A stretch of 64,000 nucleotides of DNA from the NCBI GenBank assembly GCA_938074605.1, contig CALJEI010000011.1:1-64000 (forward strand), given 5' to 3'. Positions within the stretch are counted from its first letter, which is position 1; the number at the start of each line of letters is the position of its first letter. Below, piece by piece: positions 53,411-62,857 of this stretch. The DNA is from an uncultured Ignisphaera sp. (GTDB lineage: Archaea; Thermoproteota; Thermoprotei_A; Sulfolobales; Ignisphaeraceae). The translations under genes and the position numbers were made by a program. Under the pieces are notes generated by a model. That model was not told where the DNA came from, did no database searches, and saw only the letters and a list, made by a program, of their open reading frames with translations.

Positions 53411-54190
53411 TTGGAGACATATATATGGGGTAATACATTGAGATGGAGAGACAGGGTATATAACTACATTAAGAGTGAAATTAATAGAGGTGCAAAACTA
53501 CATTTTACATTAATTGATCCAGAAAAGGTTTCAAGTTCTGAAGAAATTCATAGGGTTTTAAAAATGGTGGTAGATGCTGGAACAGATGCTATATTGATTG
53601 GTGGAAGTCTTCATGTATTTGCTGATGATGTTACATTTATTGCTAAGCTTGTAGATGACTTCAATAAACCATCTATACTATTCCCAGGTAGCATAGCAGG
53701 GCTTTCACCATATGCAGACGCAGTTCTATTCATATCACTACTTAACTCAGATGACCCATACTTTATAGTAGGGGCTCAGGTATATGCAGCTCCACTAATT
53801 AAAAGATTTAAATTAGAGGTTCTTCCAACAGGGTATATAATTGTAAGTGATTGGCCAAGTTCTGTAAGTATAATGGGTAGAGCCAGACCTATACCTATAA
53901 AGAAACCAGAGATAGGAGCAGCATATGCTTTAGCGGCAAGATACATGGGTATGAAATTTATATATCTTGAGGCAGGTTCAGGTGCGCCACAGTCAATTCC
54001 ACCATCATTTGTTAGAATTGTTAAGAGCTATGTTGAGGATGCTATACTAATAGTTGGAGGGGGTATAAAAAGCTCTGAAACAGCATCTGAGTTGGTGAAA
54101 GCAGGTGCAGATATTATTGTAACGGGAACTGTTATAGAAGAGAATGTTGATAAAGCTCTAGATATTATAAGGAGTATTAAGCGCTTCTAA
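53411..54190 (+). CDS. Geranylgeranylglyceryl phosphate synthase
   Basis: 259 residues from TTG 53411. TIM-barrel motifs: FTLIDPEKVSSSE, AILIGGSLHV, SILFPGSIAGLSPYADAVLF, LPTGYIIVSDWPS and LIVGGGIKSSETA. It makes the first ether bond of archaeal lipids using the egsA product. It overlaps the convergent mtnA by 14 bases at the 3' end. Confidence 0.95.
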   Translation: METYIWGNTLRWRDRVYNYIKSEINRGAKLHFTLIDPEKVSSSEEIHRVLKMVVDAGTDAILIGGSLHVFADDVTFIAKLVDDFNKPSILFPGSIAGLSPYADAVLFISLLNSDDPYFIVGAQVYAAPLIKRFKLEVLPTGYIIVSDWPSSVSIMGRARPIPIKKPEIGAAYALAARYMGMKFIYLEAGSGAPQSIPPSFVRIVKSYVEDAILIVGGGIKSSETASELVKAGADIIVTGTVIEENVDKALDIIRSIKRF

Positions 54191-55247
54191 ACTCTTCAAC
54201 TATACGGCGTATACCTATATCTAGTGGAGGTTCTATAAAGCCTCTCTCTGTTACAATACCTGATACGAGATCAGGTGGCGTAATATCAAATGATGGATTT
54301 AATACCTCTACATTCTCTACTGTTATAAGGATTTTTCCAAGAATACGCTTCACCTCTTCAGGACTACGCTCCTCTATAACAATATCCTCTATTGCTGAAT
54401 TGAGATCGAATGTAGAGGTGGGTGCTGCAACATAGAATGGCACTCCATGTCTTTTAGCAGTAATAGCTATTGTGTAGGTGCCTATCTTATTTATCACATG
54501 CCCATCGCGAAGAATTCTATCAGCACCAACAATAACTTTATCAACGAGTTTTCTATACATCACATAGCCAACCATATTATCTGTTATTAGTTTAACAGGT
54601 ATACCTTCTTTTATAAGCTCCCATACAGTTAGCCTAGCACCTTGTAGCATAGGTCTAGTTTCTGTTGCAATAACCTTTATCCTCTTGCCTCTATACCACG
54701 CAACTCTTATAATGGCTAGGGCAGTACCAAATGCAGCTGTTGCTAATGCACCTGCATTACAGTGTGTAAGTATTGTATCACCATCATCTATAATTCTATC
54801 GCCAATCTCACCAATTCTTATATTCATCTCTATATCTTCTCTATATATCCTTAGAGCCTCATCAATAATTGCTCTTCTATAGTCTTCTAAATCTAGGTGT
54901 TTCTGCTCTAGAGCTACTCTTCTAATTCTATCTAGAGCCCAGAATAAGTTATACGCTGTAGGTCTTGTCATTCTAAGTCTATCTATAGCCTTTAAAACTA
55001 CACTTTGCAACTGGTCAATGCTATCTGTAGTACTGTTAAACACTATGGCTGCTATGGCAAGTGCTGCTGCAACACCTATTGCAGGAGCACCCCTAATTTC
55101 CATAGCCTCTATAGCTCTGGCAATTCTTTCATAATCTACACTCTCCTCATATACCTCCTCATACGGTAGAAGGTTAGTATTAATCCACCTAACCCTACCA
55201 TTAACCCACTCTACAGCTCTTACCCTAAGTGGATATCTAGAGCTCAT
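54177..55247 (-). CDS. mtnA: Methylthioribose-1-phosphate isomerase family (mtnA / aIF2B-like)
   Basis: About 356 residues from ATG 55247 (aaggtg upstream; GTG 55265 is the alternative). Signatures: RGAPAIGVAAALAIA, HCNAGALATAAFGTAL, TETRPMLQGARLT, and VGADRILRDGHVINKIGTY with the catalytic Asp and Cys region. It interconverts methylthioribose-1-phosphate and the ribulose form. Ribose-1,5-bisphosphate isomerase is the near relative and cannot be fully excluded. Confidence 0.9.
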   Translation of the reverse strand: MSSRYPLRVRAVEWVNGRVRWINTNLLPYEEVYEESVDYERIARAIEAMEIRGAPAIGVAAALAIAAIVFNSTTDSIDQLQSVVLKAIDRLRMTRPTAYNLFWALDRIRRVALEQKHLDLEDYRRAIIDEALRIYREDIEMNIRIGEIGDRIIDDGDTILTHCNAGALATAAFGTALAIIRVAWYRGKRIKVIATETRPMLQGARLTVWELIKEGIPVKLITDNMVGYVMYRKLVDKVIVGADRILRDGHVINKIGTYTIAITAKRHGVPFYVAAPTSTFDLNSAIEDIVIEERSPEEVKRILGKILITVENVEVLNPSFDITPPDLVSGIVTERGFIEPPLDIGIRRIVEEFRSA

Positions 55248-55320
55248 GGGCAGCACCTTAAACACTAGCTCATTACAGCCTAAAAATCTTTATATAATTA
55301 GGTAGTTCAGGTAGTATATA

Positions 55321-55821
55321 TTGAGTGTAGACAAAGCTGTATTTACAATTGTTAACTGTAGAATATATGTTAAACAAGCACCACCTGAACTATGTGAACG
55401 CTTCAATATTATAGAGAATCAAGAGGTAAATCCAGTTCTAGCTCTCTACCTACTAAACACAAAATCAATTGAGGTAATTGATGAATACGGGAATAGTGTA
55501 GATATATCTAGATTGGTGGGGTGTCTTAATAAGCTAGTATATCCAACACTATTCTTTGTATTTCAAGATCTTGTGAGGCGTGGTAAAAAGATTGTCTTTG
55601 GAGAATATGATAATGAGCTGATTATAGTTGGTGAGAAGATCCTCGTCTATGTAATGGATGAAGATTCAGTGGTTAGAGCAGCAGACCTATATAGTGTTGT
55701 TGATAGAGCTATTAAACAGGGTTATAGAGTTTTGATAGCAGTAGTGGATATGCATGGCGATGTTACATACTATGAGGTTGGCAAAATGACTTTTCCAAAA
55801 ATTGAGAGGAGGGAAATGTAA
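55321..55821 (+). CDS. tRNA-splicing endonuclease, structural (non-catalytic) subunit
   Basis: 166 residues. The C-terminal half has the endonuclease fold sequence YPTLFFVFQDLVRRGKKIVFG and the dimer-forming end AVVDMHGDVTYYEV. The catalytic Tyr-His-Lys set is not present at the expected places. This fits the beta subunit of the crenarchaeal alpha2beta2 enzyme, with the catalytic subunit elsewhere. Intron-bearing tRNAs in this window would be its substrates. hisS overlaps its stop (TAATGA). Confidence 0.75.
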   Translation: MSVDKAVFTIVNCRIYVKQAPPELCERFNIIENQEVNPVLALYLLNTKSIEVIDEYGNSVDISRLVGCLNKLVYPTLFFVFQDLVRRGKKIVFGEYDNELIIVGEKILVYVMDEDSVVRAADLYSVVDRAIKQGYRVLIAVVDMHGDVTYYEVGKMTFPKIERREM

Positions 55822-57116
55822 TGAAGGAGTTCTATGAACCTATAAGAGGTTTTAGAGACTATATACCTCCTGAGAGCGAGGTTCTGTCATGGATATGCAA
55901 TGTGTTTAGAGAAGTTGTAGAGTCTTTTGGTTATAGGGAGATAAAGACGCCAACTGTAGAAAGCTTTAAGCTTTTTGCAATGAAGTCTGGTGAGGAGATT
56001 AGGGAGTCAATGTATGTCTTTAAGGATAAGGGGGAGAGAGAGGTAGCTCTAAGACCAGAGGTAACACCAAGTGTTGTAAGAGTTTATCTAAAGGAGCTAA
56101 GGTCATGGCCAAAGCCAATAAGATTCTTTTACATAGCAAATGTATTTAGGTATGACGAGCCTCAGCTGGGTAGATATAGAGAATTTACACAAGCTGGTAT
56201 AGAAATTCTAGGGGCTGATGATCTAAACTACGATGTTGAATTAATAGAGGTTTTAGAGGAATTCTATGATAGAATAGGCCTAAGGGAGCGAGTATATAAG
56301 ATAAATAATGTTGCAATATTTAAGACTCTTGCTCTACGTTCAAATCTTGATGAAAATAGCGTTGAAAGGCTTTTACACCTACTTGATAAGGGGCTGTTTA
56401 ATGAGGCAGCTGAATTGTTTGAGGCTAGGGGGGCTGTAAGAGGTGCAAGAATAGTAAGAGAGATTGCAAAGTATAGAGGTGTAGATGATGTGCAGCCACT
56501 AATCAATGTTTTAGAATCAGAAGGTGTCTACAGTGATTTTAGTACATATATAGAAAATCTTGTAAGGTATATAGATTTTGCCAAGTCTATTGGAGCTAGA
56601 GTTGTGCTAGATCCAGCTTTTGCTAGGGGTATAGCGTACTATACCGGGATAATATTTGAGGTAATAACACCTCCATTAAGTATAAGTATAGCTGGTGGAG
56701 GTAGATACGACAATTTAACAGCTGTATATGGCGGTGAAGAGCTTTCAAGTACGGGTTTCGCCATAGGGGTTGAAAGAACCATGCTCGCGCTTTCATCTCA
56801 AGGGCTTAAATCTTTAGTACCCCAAAGGAAAAAGGTCTTACTATTGCTATTAGTGAAAGAACCTTTAGTATTTTCTGAGATTACCTCAATTGTAAAAAAC
56901 ATTAGGAGAAAGGGTATTGTAGTTCAGGTAGAGATGGTGTCAGCAGCTCATAGGCTTAGTAGATGGTTGGAATATGCCTCTAAGGAGGGGTTTAACTATA
57001 CATTAATAGTTGGTAAAAAAGAGCTGGAGAAGGGGGTTATTATAGTTCGAGATATGGAGCGCTGGGAGCAGTATGAAGTGCCTCTTACTAAAATTATAGA
57101 GTTTTTGGTGAAGTAA
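55821..57116 (+). CDS. hisS: Histidyl-tRNA synthetase
   Basis: 431 residues. Class II motif 1 region GFRDYIPPE, motif 2 FRYDEPQLGRYREFTQAG, the HisA box ARGIAYYTGIIFEV and motif 3 GFAIGVERTMLAL. The C-terminal anticodon domain is complete. It overlaps the endonuclease subunit gene by 1 base and is followed by dys 1 base after its stop: one operon. It charges the tRNA-His at 2863. Confidence 0.97.
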   Translation: MKEFYEPIRGFRDYIPPESEVLSWICNVFREVVESFGYREIKTPTVESFKLFAMKSGEEIRESMYVFKDKGEREVALRPEVTPSVVRVYLKELRSWPKPIRFFYIANVFRYDEPQLGRYREFTQAGIEILGADDLNYDVELIEVLEEFYDRIGLRERVYKINNVAIFKTLALRSNLDENSVERLLHLLDKGLFNEAAELFEARGAVRGARIVREIAKYRGVDDVQPLINVLESEGVYSDFSTYIENLVRYIDFAKSIGARVVLDPAFARGIAYYTGIIFEVITPPLSISIAGGGRYDNLTAVYGGEELSSTGFAIGVERTMLALSSQGLKSLVPQRKKVLLLLLVKEPLVFSEITSIVKNIRRKGIVVQVEMVSAAHRLSRWLEYASKEGFNYTLIVGKKELEKGVIIVRDMERWEQYEVPLTKIIEFLVK

Positions 57117-57117
57117 G

Positions 57118-58047
57118 ATGGGTGAAACTATTAGAGATGCAAAGCTGTTCAAGGATATGAAGATAGAGGATTTAATAGAGTTGTATGGCTCAATACATGG
57201 ATTTATGGCTTCACACATTTATGAAGCTATAAAAATCATTAAGGAGTTTAGAAAGGGGTGTGATACCAGGATACTCTCATTTACGGGCAATATAGCTGCA
57301 ACAGGGGTTAGAGGGATAATATCTCAGCTATTAAGGGAGAGGATATTTAATGTAGTTATAACGACATGTGGTACTATAGACCACGATATTGCAAGAAGTT
57401 TTGGAGGTAAATATATGAAGGGATTTTTTGATTCAGATGACATTCAGCTTCATAGAGAGGGTATACATAGACTAGGCAATATCTTCATACCTGTTAATGA
57501 CTATGGGCCCATAATTGAGAGAATTGTTCACAGTATACTTAGAGAGCTTACTAGTGGGGGTAGCACCAATAGATCCTATAGTGTTAAGGATATCATATGG
57601 GAGATAGGGAGGAGGATAGACGATGAAAACTCAATACTTAGAGTAGCAAGTAGCAATGGTATACCTATATATGTACCAGGGTTTCTCGATGGTGCATTTG
57701 GTACAGCACTATTTACATTTTCACAGTTTAATAGGATTCCCATAGATATATTTAGGGATGAAAGTGAGCTTGCAGACATTGCTTTTAGATCTAAGTGTAT
57801 GGGGGCGCTAATAATTGGTGGTGGAATAAGTAAGCACCATACACTATGGTGGGCACAGTTTCATGGAGGGCTAGACTATGCCGTATATATAACAACAGCT
57901 GTTGAATGGGATGGTTCTTTAAGTGGTGCTAGACCTAGAGAAGCTGTTACCTGGGGTAAAATTAGGGAGAGTGCTAAAAACATTGTAGTATATGGCGATG
58001 CAACAGTTATCTTACCGATAATAGCTTACGGCATTCTATTTATATAA
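57118..58047 (+). CDS. dys: Deoxyhypusine synthase
   Basis: 309 residues. Conserved blocks: SFTGNIAATGVRGIISQLL, ITTCGTIDHDIAR, PGFLDGAFGT and the catalytic lysine GGGISKHHTLWW (about Lys239). It transfers an aminobutyl group from spermidine to Lys of aIF5A. Last gene of the endonuclease subunit-hisS-dys run. Confidence 0.95.
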   Translation: MGETIRDAKLFKDMKIEDLIELYGSIHGFMASHIYEAIKIIKEFRKGCDTRILSFTGNIAATGVRGIISQLLRERIFNVVITTCGTIDHDIARSFGGKYMKGFFDSDDIQLHREGIHRLGNIFIPVNDYGPIIERIVHSILRELTSGGSTNRSYSVKDIIWEIGRRIDDENSILRVASSNGIPIYVPGFLDGAFGTALFTFSQFNRIPIDIFRDESELADIAFRSKCMGALIIGGGISKHHTLWWAQFHGGLDYAVYITTAVEWDGSLSGARPREAVTWGKIRESAKNIVVYGDATVILPIIAYGILFI

Positions 58048-58141
58048 TATTCTATTCTGAATAAATTTGTATTTAAACATATTGCTTATTAATTTATACT
58101 TAGGAAATAGTTAGTATAGCAGTGAGTGGTGCTGAGGAGGA

Positions 58142-59725
58142 ATGAGTACTTTAGAGAAGTTTAGAGCTATAAGTCCTGCAGAGTTTTTCTACAGAAATAA
58201 GGAGATAGCAGGTTTTGCCAATCCAGCTAGAGCTCTCTATCAATCTGTAAGAGAGTTGCTAGAAAATGCACTAGATGCTACTGATGCTCATGGAATTCTA
58301 CCAGATATAGAGGTGTCTATCGATAGAGATGCTAATAGGCCTATGGTGTATAGAATAACTGTTAAGGATAATGGTATAGGGATTCCAGAGAAATACATAC
58401 CTGAAGCCTTTGGACGAGTTTTATTTAGCTCAAAATATGTTTTAAGGCAAACTAGAGGGCTTTTTGGTCTTGGTGCAAAAATGATTGTTCTCTATGGCCA
58501 AATAACTGTTGGTGAACCTGCTGAAATTATTTCTGCAACAATAGGTTCTAAGAAGATATACTCATACAGAATTTCAATTGATGTAAAGGAGAATAGGCCT
58601 ATAATTCTTCAGAGGAGTGTATGGCTCAATACAGCTGGTTGGCATGGAACTATAGTGAAGATATCTGTTGAGGGTGATTGGAGTAGAGCTAAACAAAAGA
58701 TATTAGATTATGTTAAGAGAACAGCCATTGTTACTCCATATACAAATCTAGTTTTTAGAACACCCGATGGAGAGATCTATGCATACCCTAGGGCGATAGA
58801 TAGACTACCTCCACCACCTAGAGAAACCAAGCCCCATCCACATGGAGTCGATATAGAGATGTTAAAAGCTATGATAAGTGAAACAAAGGAGCAGACATTA
58901 CTGGATTTTATAGCTAATGAATTCCAGGGGGTTGGAAGGGTGATTGCTACACGATTTCTACAAAGCTATGGATTTAACCTTGAAAAGAATCCAAAGGAGT
59001 TATCTAAGGAGGAGCTTGAGGTCTTAGCTAAGGCATTGAAGGATTTTAATGAGTTTAGAAAGCCTAGGGCAGAGTATCTATCACCGATAGGAGCTGATCT
59101 AATAAAGATAGGGCTTAGCAGTATTTTAAAGCCTGAATTTGTTGATGCTATAACAATGAAACCTGTGGTTTATGAAGGCCATGCAGTAGTTGTTGAGGTA
59201 GGGATAGCCTATGGGGGTGCTATAGAGTCTTTAGAGGAGCCTCAGCTTCTACGGTTTGCCAACAAAATACCCCTACTATATGATGAGAAGAGTGATGTTT
59301 CTTGGAAGGTTATATCAGAGAATATAGATTGGAGCTACTATGATATTGTGTTTCCAGCACCCATAGCTATTCTTACACACATATGTGGTACAAAGATACC
59401 GTATAAAGGTGTTGGTAAAGAGAGTGTGGCTGAGGTTCCTGTAATTGAGCGTGGGATTGAGGAGGGTGTGAGGTATGTTGCAAGATCTCTAAAGCTGTAT
59501 CTGGCTAGGAAGCAGAGGGAGGAGGAGTATATGAAGAGGGCAATTACAATCATTAAGTATATACCTGAAGTAGCTTCAGCATTGGCGGTATTTCTACGGT
59601 CGAATCCAGAACCTGTAAATCCAAGGGTTATAGAGGATAGATTATTTGAGCTTGTGAAGAAGAGGTATGGAGAACATATTAAGGAGATATCATCTCCAAG
59701 GGATATAATTCTATCTATTGAGTAG
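58142..59725 (+). CDS. top6B: DNA topoisomerase VI subunit B
   Basis: 527 residues. The GHKL ATPase domain shows ENALDATDAHG and DNGIGIP, and TRGLFGLGAKMIVLYGQ. A helix-two-turns-helix and transducer domain follow. With subunit A it relaxes and decatenates DNA. A strong gaggagga site stands directly before ATG 58142. It overlaps the extended frame of top6A. Confidence 0.96.
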   Translation: MSTLEKFRAISPAEFFYRNKEIAGFANPARALYQSVRELLENALDATDAHGILPDIEVSIDRDANRPMVYRITVKDNGIGIPEKYIPEAFGRVLFSSKYVLRQTRGLFGLGAKMIVLYGQITVGEPAEIISATIGSKKIYSYRISIDVKENRPIILQRSVWLNTAGWHGTIVKISVEGDWSRAKQKILDYVKRTAIVTPYTNLVFRTPDGEIYAYPRAIDRLPPPPRETKPHPHGVDIEMLKAMISETKEQTLLDFIANEFQGVGRVIATRFLQSYGFNLEKNPKELSKEELEVLAKALKDFNEFRKPRAEYLSPIGADLIKIGLSSILKPEFVDAITMKPVVYEGHAVVVEVGIAYGGAIESLEEPQLLRFANKIPLLYDEKSDVSWKVISENIDWSYYDIVFPAPIAILTHICGTKIPYKGVGKESVAEVPVIERGIEEGVRYVARSLKLYLARKQREEEYMKRAITIIKYIPEVASALAVFLRSNPEPVNPRVIEDRLFELVKKRYGEHIKEISSPRDIILSIE

Positions 59726-59741
59726 CTACATGGTGGGTGCA

Positions 59742-60917
59742 ATGGATGAAGGGAAGAGGCTTAGTTCATCAGTTGATGTTAAAGCTAGGCATCTAGCTGC
59801 TGAAAGGATTAGAGAATCATTTGAAAAGATTTGTAAGGCTATACTTGTTGGTGAGGAGCCTAAGCTTATAATACCTAAGAGAACATTAGCAAATACTGTA
59901 TATAATAGTGAGAAGGGTATTTTAATACTGGGTTCTGCAACCTTTGAGAGAAGTTTTATTGATGCTAAGGAGTCTAGAAAGTTTATGCAGACTATGCTGA
60001 TGGCTAGAATTATATATGAGGCCCTTATAAATAATGAGTATCCAACAATAAGAGATCTATTTTACCGTGGAAAACACAGCATAAGATATAGAGACCATAA
60101 GGGTAGGACTGGAGAGGAGAATACATGGGATGAGCAGAAAGAGAGTGATTCTGTTCTAAGGGATATAGAGGTTTATGTGAATTTGCTTAGAGAGGAGATG
60201 TTGATACTTAGTAAGGAGAAGGGTAAGGTTGTAGGTGATATGAGGATTAGATCAGGCGACGATATAATAGACCTTAGTAAAATGGGTCATGGCGCTTACT
60301 CAATAGAACCTACACCAGATTTAATAGAATTCATTGATGTTAATGCAGAATTTGTTTTAGTTGTGGAGAAAGATGCTGTGTTTCAGCAGCTACATAGAGC
60401 TGGTTTTTGGAGGAAGTATAGAGCTTTACTAATAACAAGTGCTGGACAGCCCGATAGAGCTACTAGAAGATTTGTTAGAAGATTAAATGAAGAGCTTAAT
60501 CTACCAGTGTATATACTTACAGATGCAGATCCCTATGGATGGTATATATACAGCGTATTTAAAATAGGGTCAATTACACTGTCATATGAATCTGAAAGAC
60601 TTGCAACGCCAAAGGCAAAATTTCTAGGTGTTAGTATGACTGACATCTTTGGAGATAAAGAGAGGGGTAAAAAGTCGTATCTTTCAGAAAGCGAAAGGAG
60701 AAATTTCATTATAAAGGCAAAAAAGACGGATATTAAGAGGGCACAGGAGTTACTAAACTATGAATGGTTTAAAACGGAGGGCTGGAGGAAAGAGATAAAT
60801 ATATTTATGGAGAAACAGAGCAAGCTTGAGATAGAGGCTCTAACAGGTAAAGGTCTATACTTTCTAACAGATACGTATATACCCATGAAGATTGAGGCAA
60901 AAGACTTTATAGAATAG
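59742..60917 (+). CDS. top6A: DNA topoisomerase VI subunit A (Spo11-like)
   Basis: About 391 residues from ATG 59742, chosen for the ggtggg site at 59732; the frame extends to TTG 59718 inside top6B. The catalytic Tyr is in IRDLFYRGKH (about Tyr108). The Toprim acidic residues are in YILTDADPYGWYIYS. Forms the A2B2 topoisomerase with top6B. Followed by a tRNA cluster. Confidence 0.95.
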   Translation: MDEGKRLSSSVDVKARHLAAERIRESFEKICKAILVGEEPKLIIPKRTLANTVYNSEKGILILGSATFERSFIDAKESRKFMQTMLMARIIYEALINNEYPTIRDLFYRGKHSIRYRDHKGRTGEENTWDEQKESDSVLRDIEVYVNLLREEMLILSKEKGKVVGDMRIRSGDDIIDLSKMGHGAYSIEPTPDLIEFIDVNAEFVLVVEKDAVFQQLHRAGFWRKYRALLITSAGQPDRATRRFVRRLNEELNLPVYILTDADPYGWYIYSVFKIGSITLSYESERLATPKAKFLGVSMTDIFGDKERGKKSYLSESERRNFIIKAKKTDIKRAQELLNYEWFKTEGWRKEINIFMEKQSKLEIEALTGKGLYFLTDTYIPMKIEAKDFIE

Positions 60918-60974
60918 ATAGGACAATTTTAATTAAAAGTTATAAAGAAACATTCACTGTATAGATACAGAAAA

Positions 60975-61054
60975 GCCGCCGTAGCTCAGCTTTGGGAGAG
61001 CGCCCGGCTGAAGAAACAGTCTGTAGAAACCGGGAGGTCGGGGGTTCAAATCCC
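60975..61054 (+). tRNA. tRNA-Phe(GAA) with a 15-nt intron
   Basis: The acceptor gccgccg pairs with cggcggc. Anticodon stem cccgg/ccggg, anticodon GAA at 61010-61012. The intron aaacagtctgtagaa (61014-61028) is after position 37. T arm ggggg-ttcaaat-ccccc. A73 at 61054; CCA not encoded. Confidence 0.94.
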
Positions 61055-61117
61055 CCCGGCGGCACCTAATTATAGCCAACAACCTTTATTACTCCTAAAA
61101 ACAAACTCTAGTTATGA

Positions 61118-61221
61118 GCCGGGGTGGCCGAGCGGTCTAAGGCGGCGGGCTGCAGTGGCATATTTCCGACTACCGTCCGTCGAGACCCGTTATTCCCCGG
61201 GTTCGAATCCCGGCCCCGGCT
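61118..61221 (+). tRNA. tRNA-Cys(GCA) with a 29-nt intron
   Basis: The acceptor gccgggg pairs with ccccggc. Anticodon stem gcggg/cccgt, anticodon GCA at 61152-61154. The intron is 61156-61184 after position 37. Discriminator U (61221), a cysteine identity base, and CCA is encoded at 61222-61224. The D arm looks class II-like and the variable loop has 6 bases, but there is no long variable arm, so Cys is the best call. Confidence 0.85.
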
Positions 61222-61388
61222 CCACAAAAACCCCTTAAAAGCATAACAGTATTCATCCCTTAATTAATTTATGTAAGATAAAATATTCATATCAATTTCG
61301 GTTAAAGCCGTCAGGCATATATATACGGTGATTAGAAGTTTCAATAAAAATTTAATAGGTAGCTCTGTATATCTCTAAATTTAAAGAA

Positions 61389-61462
61389 GGGCCCGTCGTC
61401 TAGTCTGGTAGGACGCCGCCCTGACGAGGCGGAGGTCCGGGGTTCAAATCCCCGCGGGCCCA
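61389..61462 (+). tRNA. tRNA-Val(GAC)
   Basis: Acceptor gggcccg/cgggccc, anticodon stem ccgcc/ggcgg with loop ctGACga, T arm cgggg-ttcaaat-ccccg, A73 at 61462. No intron and no encoded CCA. It differs only in the anticodon loop from the start of the tRNA-Val at 63951. Confidence 0.95.
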
Positions 61463-61574
61463 CTAAATATCGGTCTAGCTATTTTAACAATTAATCCTAT
61501 GATCTATATATAGTGGAATACTATACACTCAAGAGTATTTATATACCTAAGATATAAATCATTATTCTATAAGA

Positions 61575-61648
61575 GCCGCGGTAGCTCAGCCTGGTGGAGC
61601 GCCGCCCTGGTAAGGCGGAGGTCCCGGGTTCGAATCCCGGCCGCGGCT
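61575..61648 (+). tRNA. tRNA-Thr(GGT)
   Basis: Acceptor gccgcgg/ccgcggc, anticodon stem ccgcc/ggcgg with loop ctGGTaa, T arm ccggg-ttcgaat-cccgg. Discriminator U at 61648, usual for archaeal tRNA-Thr. No intron, CCA not encoded. Confidence 0.95.
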
Positions 61649-61966
61649 CTAATAAAACCTTTGGATAGCTGCAAAGCTGATGTACATTGTAGTTCTAACA
61701 CCTCTGTTTATATATTATTTGTTACTGTTTGATGGACTAATTTATGTTTTCTAGGCGACAATCTATACAATCTTTGTCTATAGACAGTATATCTATTATC
61801 TAATGAGAGGGTTTAGGAGTTTGCTAGAGGTTCTAAAATAGGATAGCTATAACTCTTGAATTGTATTATGTTGTTTTAGATATGCGGTTAGTAGAGTTTA
61901 TGGGGGCTATACTCTTTAGAGTGGGTAGGAGGTTGGGTGAGGGCTGTATGATTGAGTGGAATTCGA
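61649..61966. other. Gene-free interval
   Basis: T-rich on the plus strand, no ORF with a start signal, no C/D boxes, no long hairpin. Confidence 0.5.
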
Positions 61967-62635
61967 TTAGGGTACTTTGTTAGTGATTGACATAGGTTTT
62001 AGTATTACTGATTTTAATTCAATTATCTTTTTGTCTATAAATTTCATTCTAGTTTTGATTAGTGTTAAAAGTCTTCTTATATGCATCTTACTTAGTGAAG
62101 CTTCCTTAGCTATTCTATCTATATCTATATCACTGTCTAAAACCATGTGTTTTAGTATTATGGCTAGAGCTGTTTTTCCTCTTAGGGTTCTTGAAGATAG
62201 TACTGGGTCTGTATCTATAATCTTTTCAATTATTATTTTTACTATTTGATCTGCATCCACTATTCTCTTTATAGAGTCTTCAGCAACATGTCTATAGACC
62301 CTTGATTTTTTACCCTGTAGCCTCTTCTGTACAGCATCCCAATCAACATATACATCTCTTCTACGCTTTTTAGCAAAACTCTCATATATTTTTACATCCT
62401 TACTAACCTTAGCTAGTTGTCTTAGTCTATTTTTAGCAAGCTTTCTTTTAAATCCTTCACGAACTGTTGGAAGACCCTTAAACCCAAATATTTCATCATC
62501 TTTATTAATAGGTATAAAGTGTTCTACAAATATATAGTCATTTACTGTACCACAGTTACCACAAACTATACACCCATGCACATAATCATATAGTAGATCT
62601 TGGGAGCCACAGTAGAGGCATTCCATATCCATCAC
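61967..62635 (-). CDS. Short TFIIB-like protein (Zn ribbon plus HTH)
   Basis: 222 residues. The N-terminal zinc ribbon has Cys 6, 9, 25 and 28 (CLYC...CGNC) as in archaeal TFB. Residues 60-120 are a basic linker. The last 90 residues form a single cyclin-like/helix-turn-helix region with SLSKMHIRRLLTLIKTRM. A full TFB has about 300 residues and two cyclin repeats, so this is a truncated or specialised paralogue (TFB3-like layout). It could modulate the basal machinery. The gene is divergent from PCNA, with a C/D sRNA candidate between. Confidence 0.75.
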   Translation of the reverse strand: MMDMECLYCGSQDLLYDYVHGCIVCGNCGTVNDYIFVEHFIPINKDDEIFGFKGLPTVREGFKRKLAKNRLRQLAKVSKDVKIYESFAKKRRRDVYVDWDAVQKRLQGKKSRVYRHVAEDSIKRIVDADQIVKIIIEKIIDTDPVLSSRTLRGKTALAIILKHMVLDSDIDIDRIAKEASLSKMHIRRLLTLIKTRMKFIDKKIIELKSVILKPMSITNKVP

Positions 62636-62735
62636 AAAAGCTTTACTAGTTCCCCCAATTTATATAGATGTATGTAAAGCTATGTAGCTAGACTCTGTGG
62701 GAGTAGCCCGAAACTATACACAGGTGTAGAGAATT

Positions 62736-62791
62736 CTATCAGCACTCATATACATCATCATAACTAGCAGTGGGAGATCTTTCATCATCTA
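62736..62791 (-). ncRNA. C/D-box guide sRNA candidate
   Basis: On the minus strand: box C ATGATGA (62788-62782), 11-nt guide aagatctccca, degenerate D' (CTGC, or CTAG three bases later), box C' ATGATGA (62761-62755), exactly 12-nt guide tgtatatgagtg, then box D CTGA (62742-62739). Three of four boxes are perfect. It lies in the TFIIB-like/PCNA spacer. Target unknown. Confidence 0.7.
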
Positions 62792-62857
62792 AATAAAACT
62801 ATTGGCTATAACTACTTAAAAATTTTGAAGTCTATAGACTAGCACTGGGGATTATCA

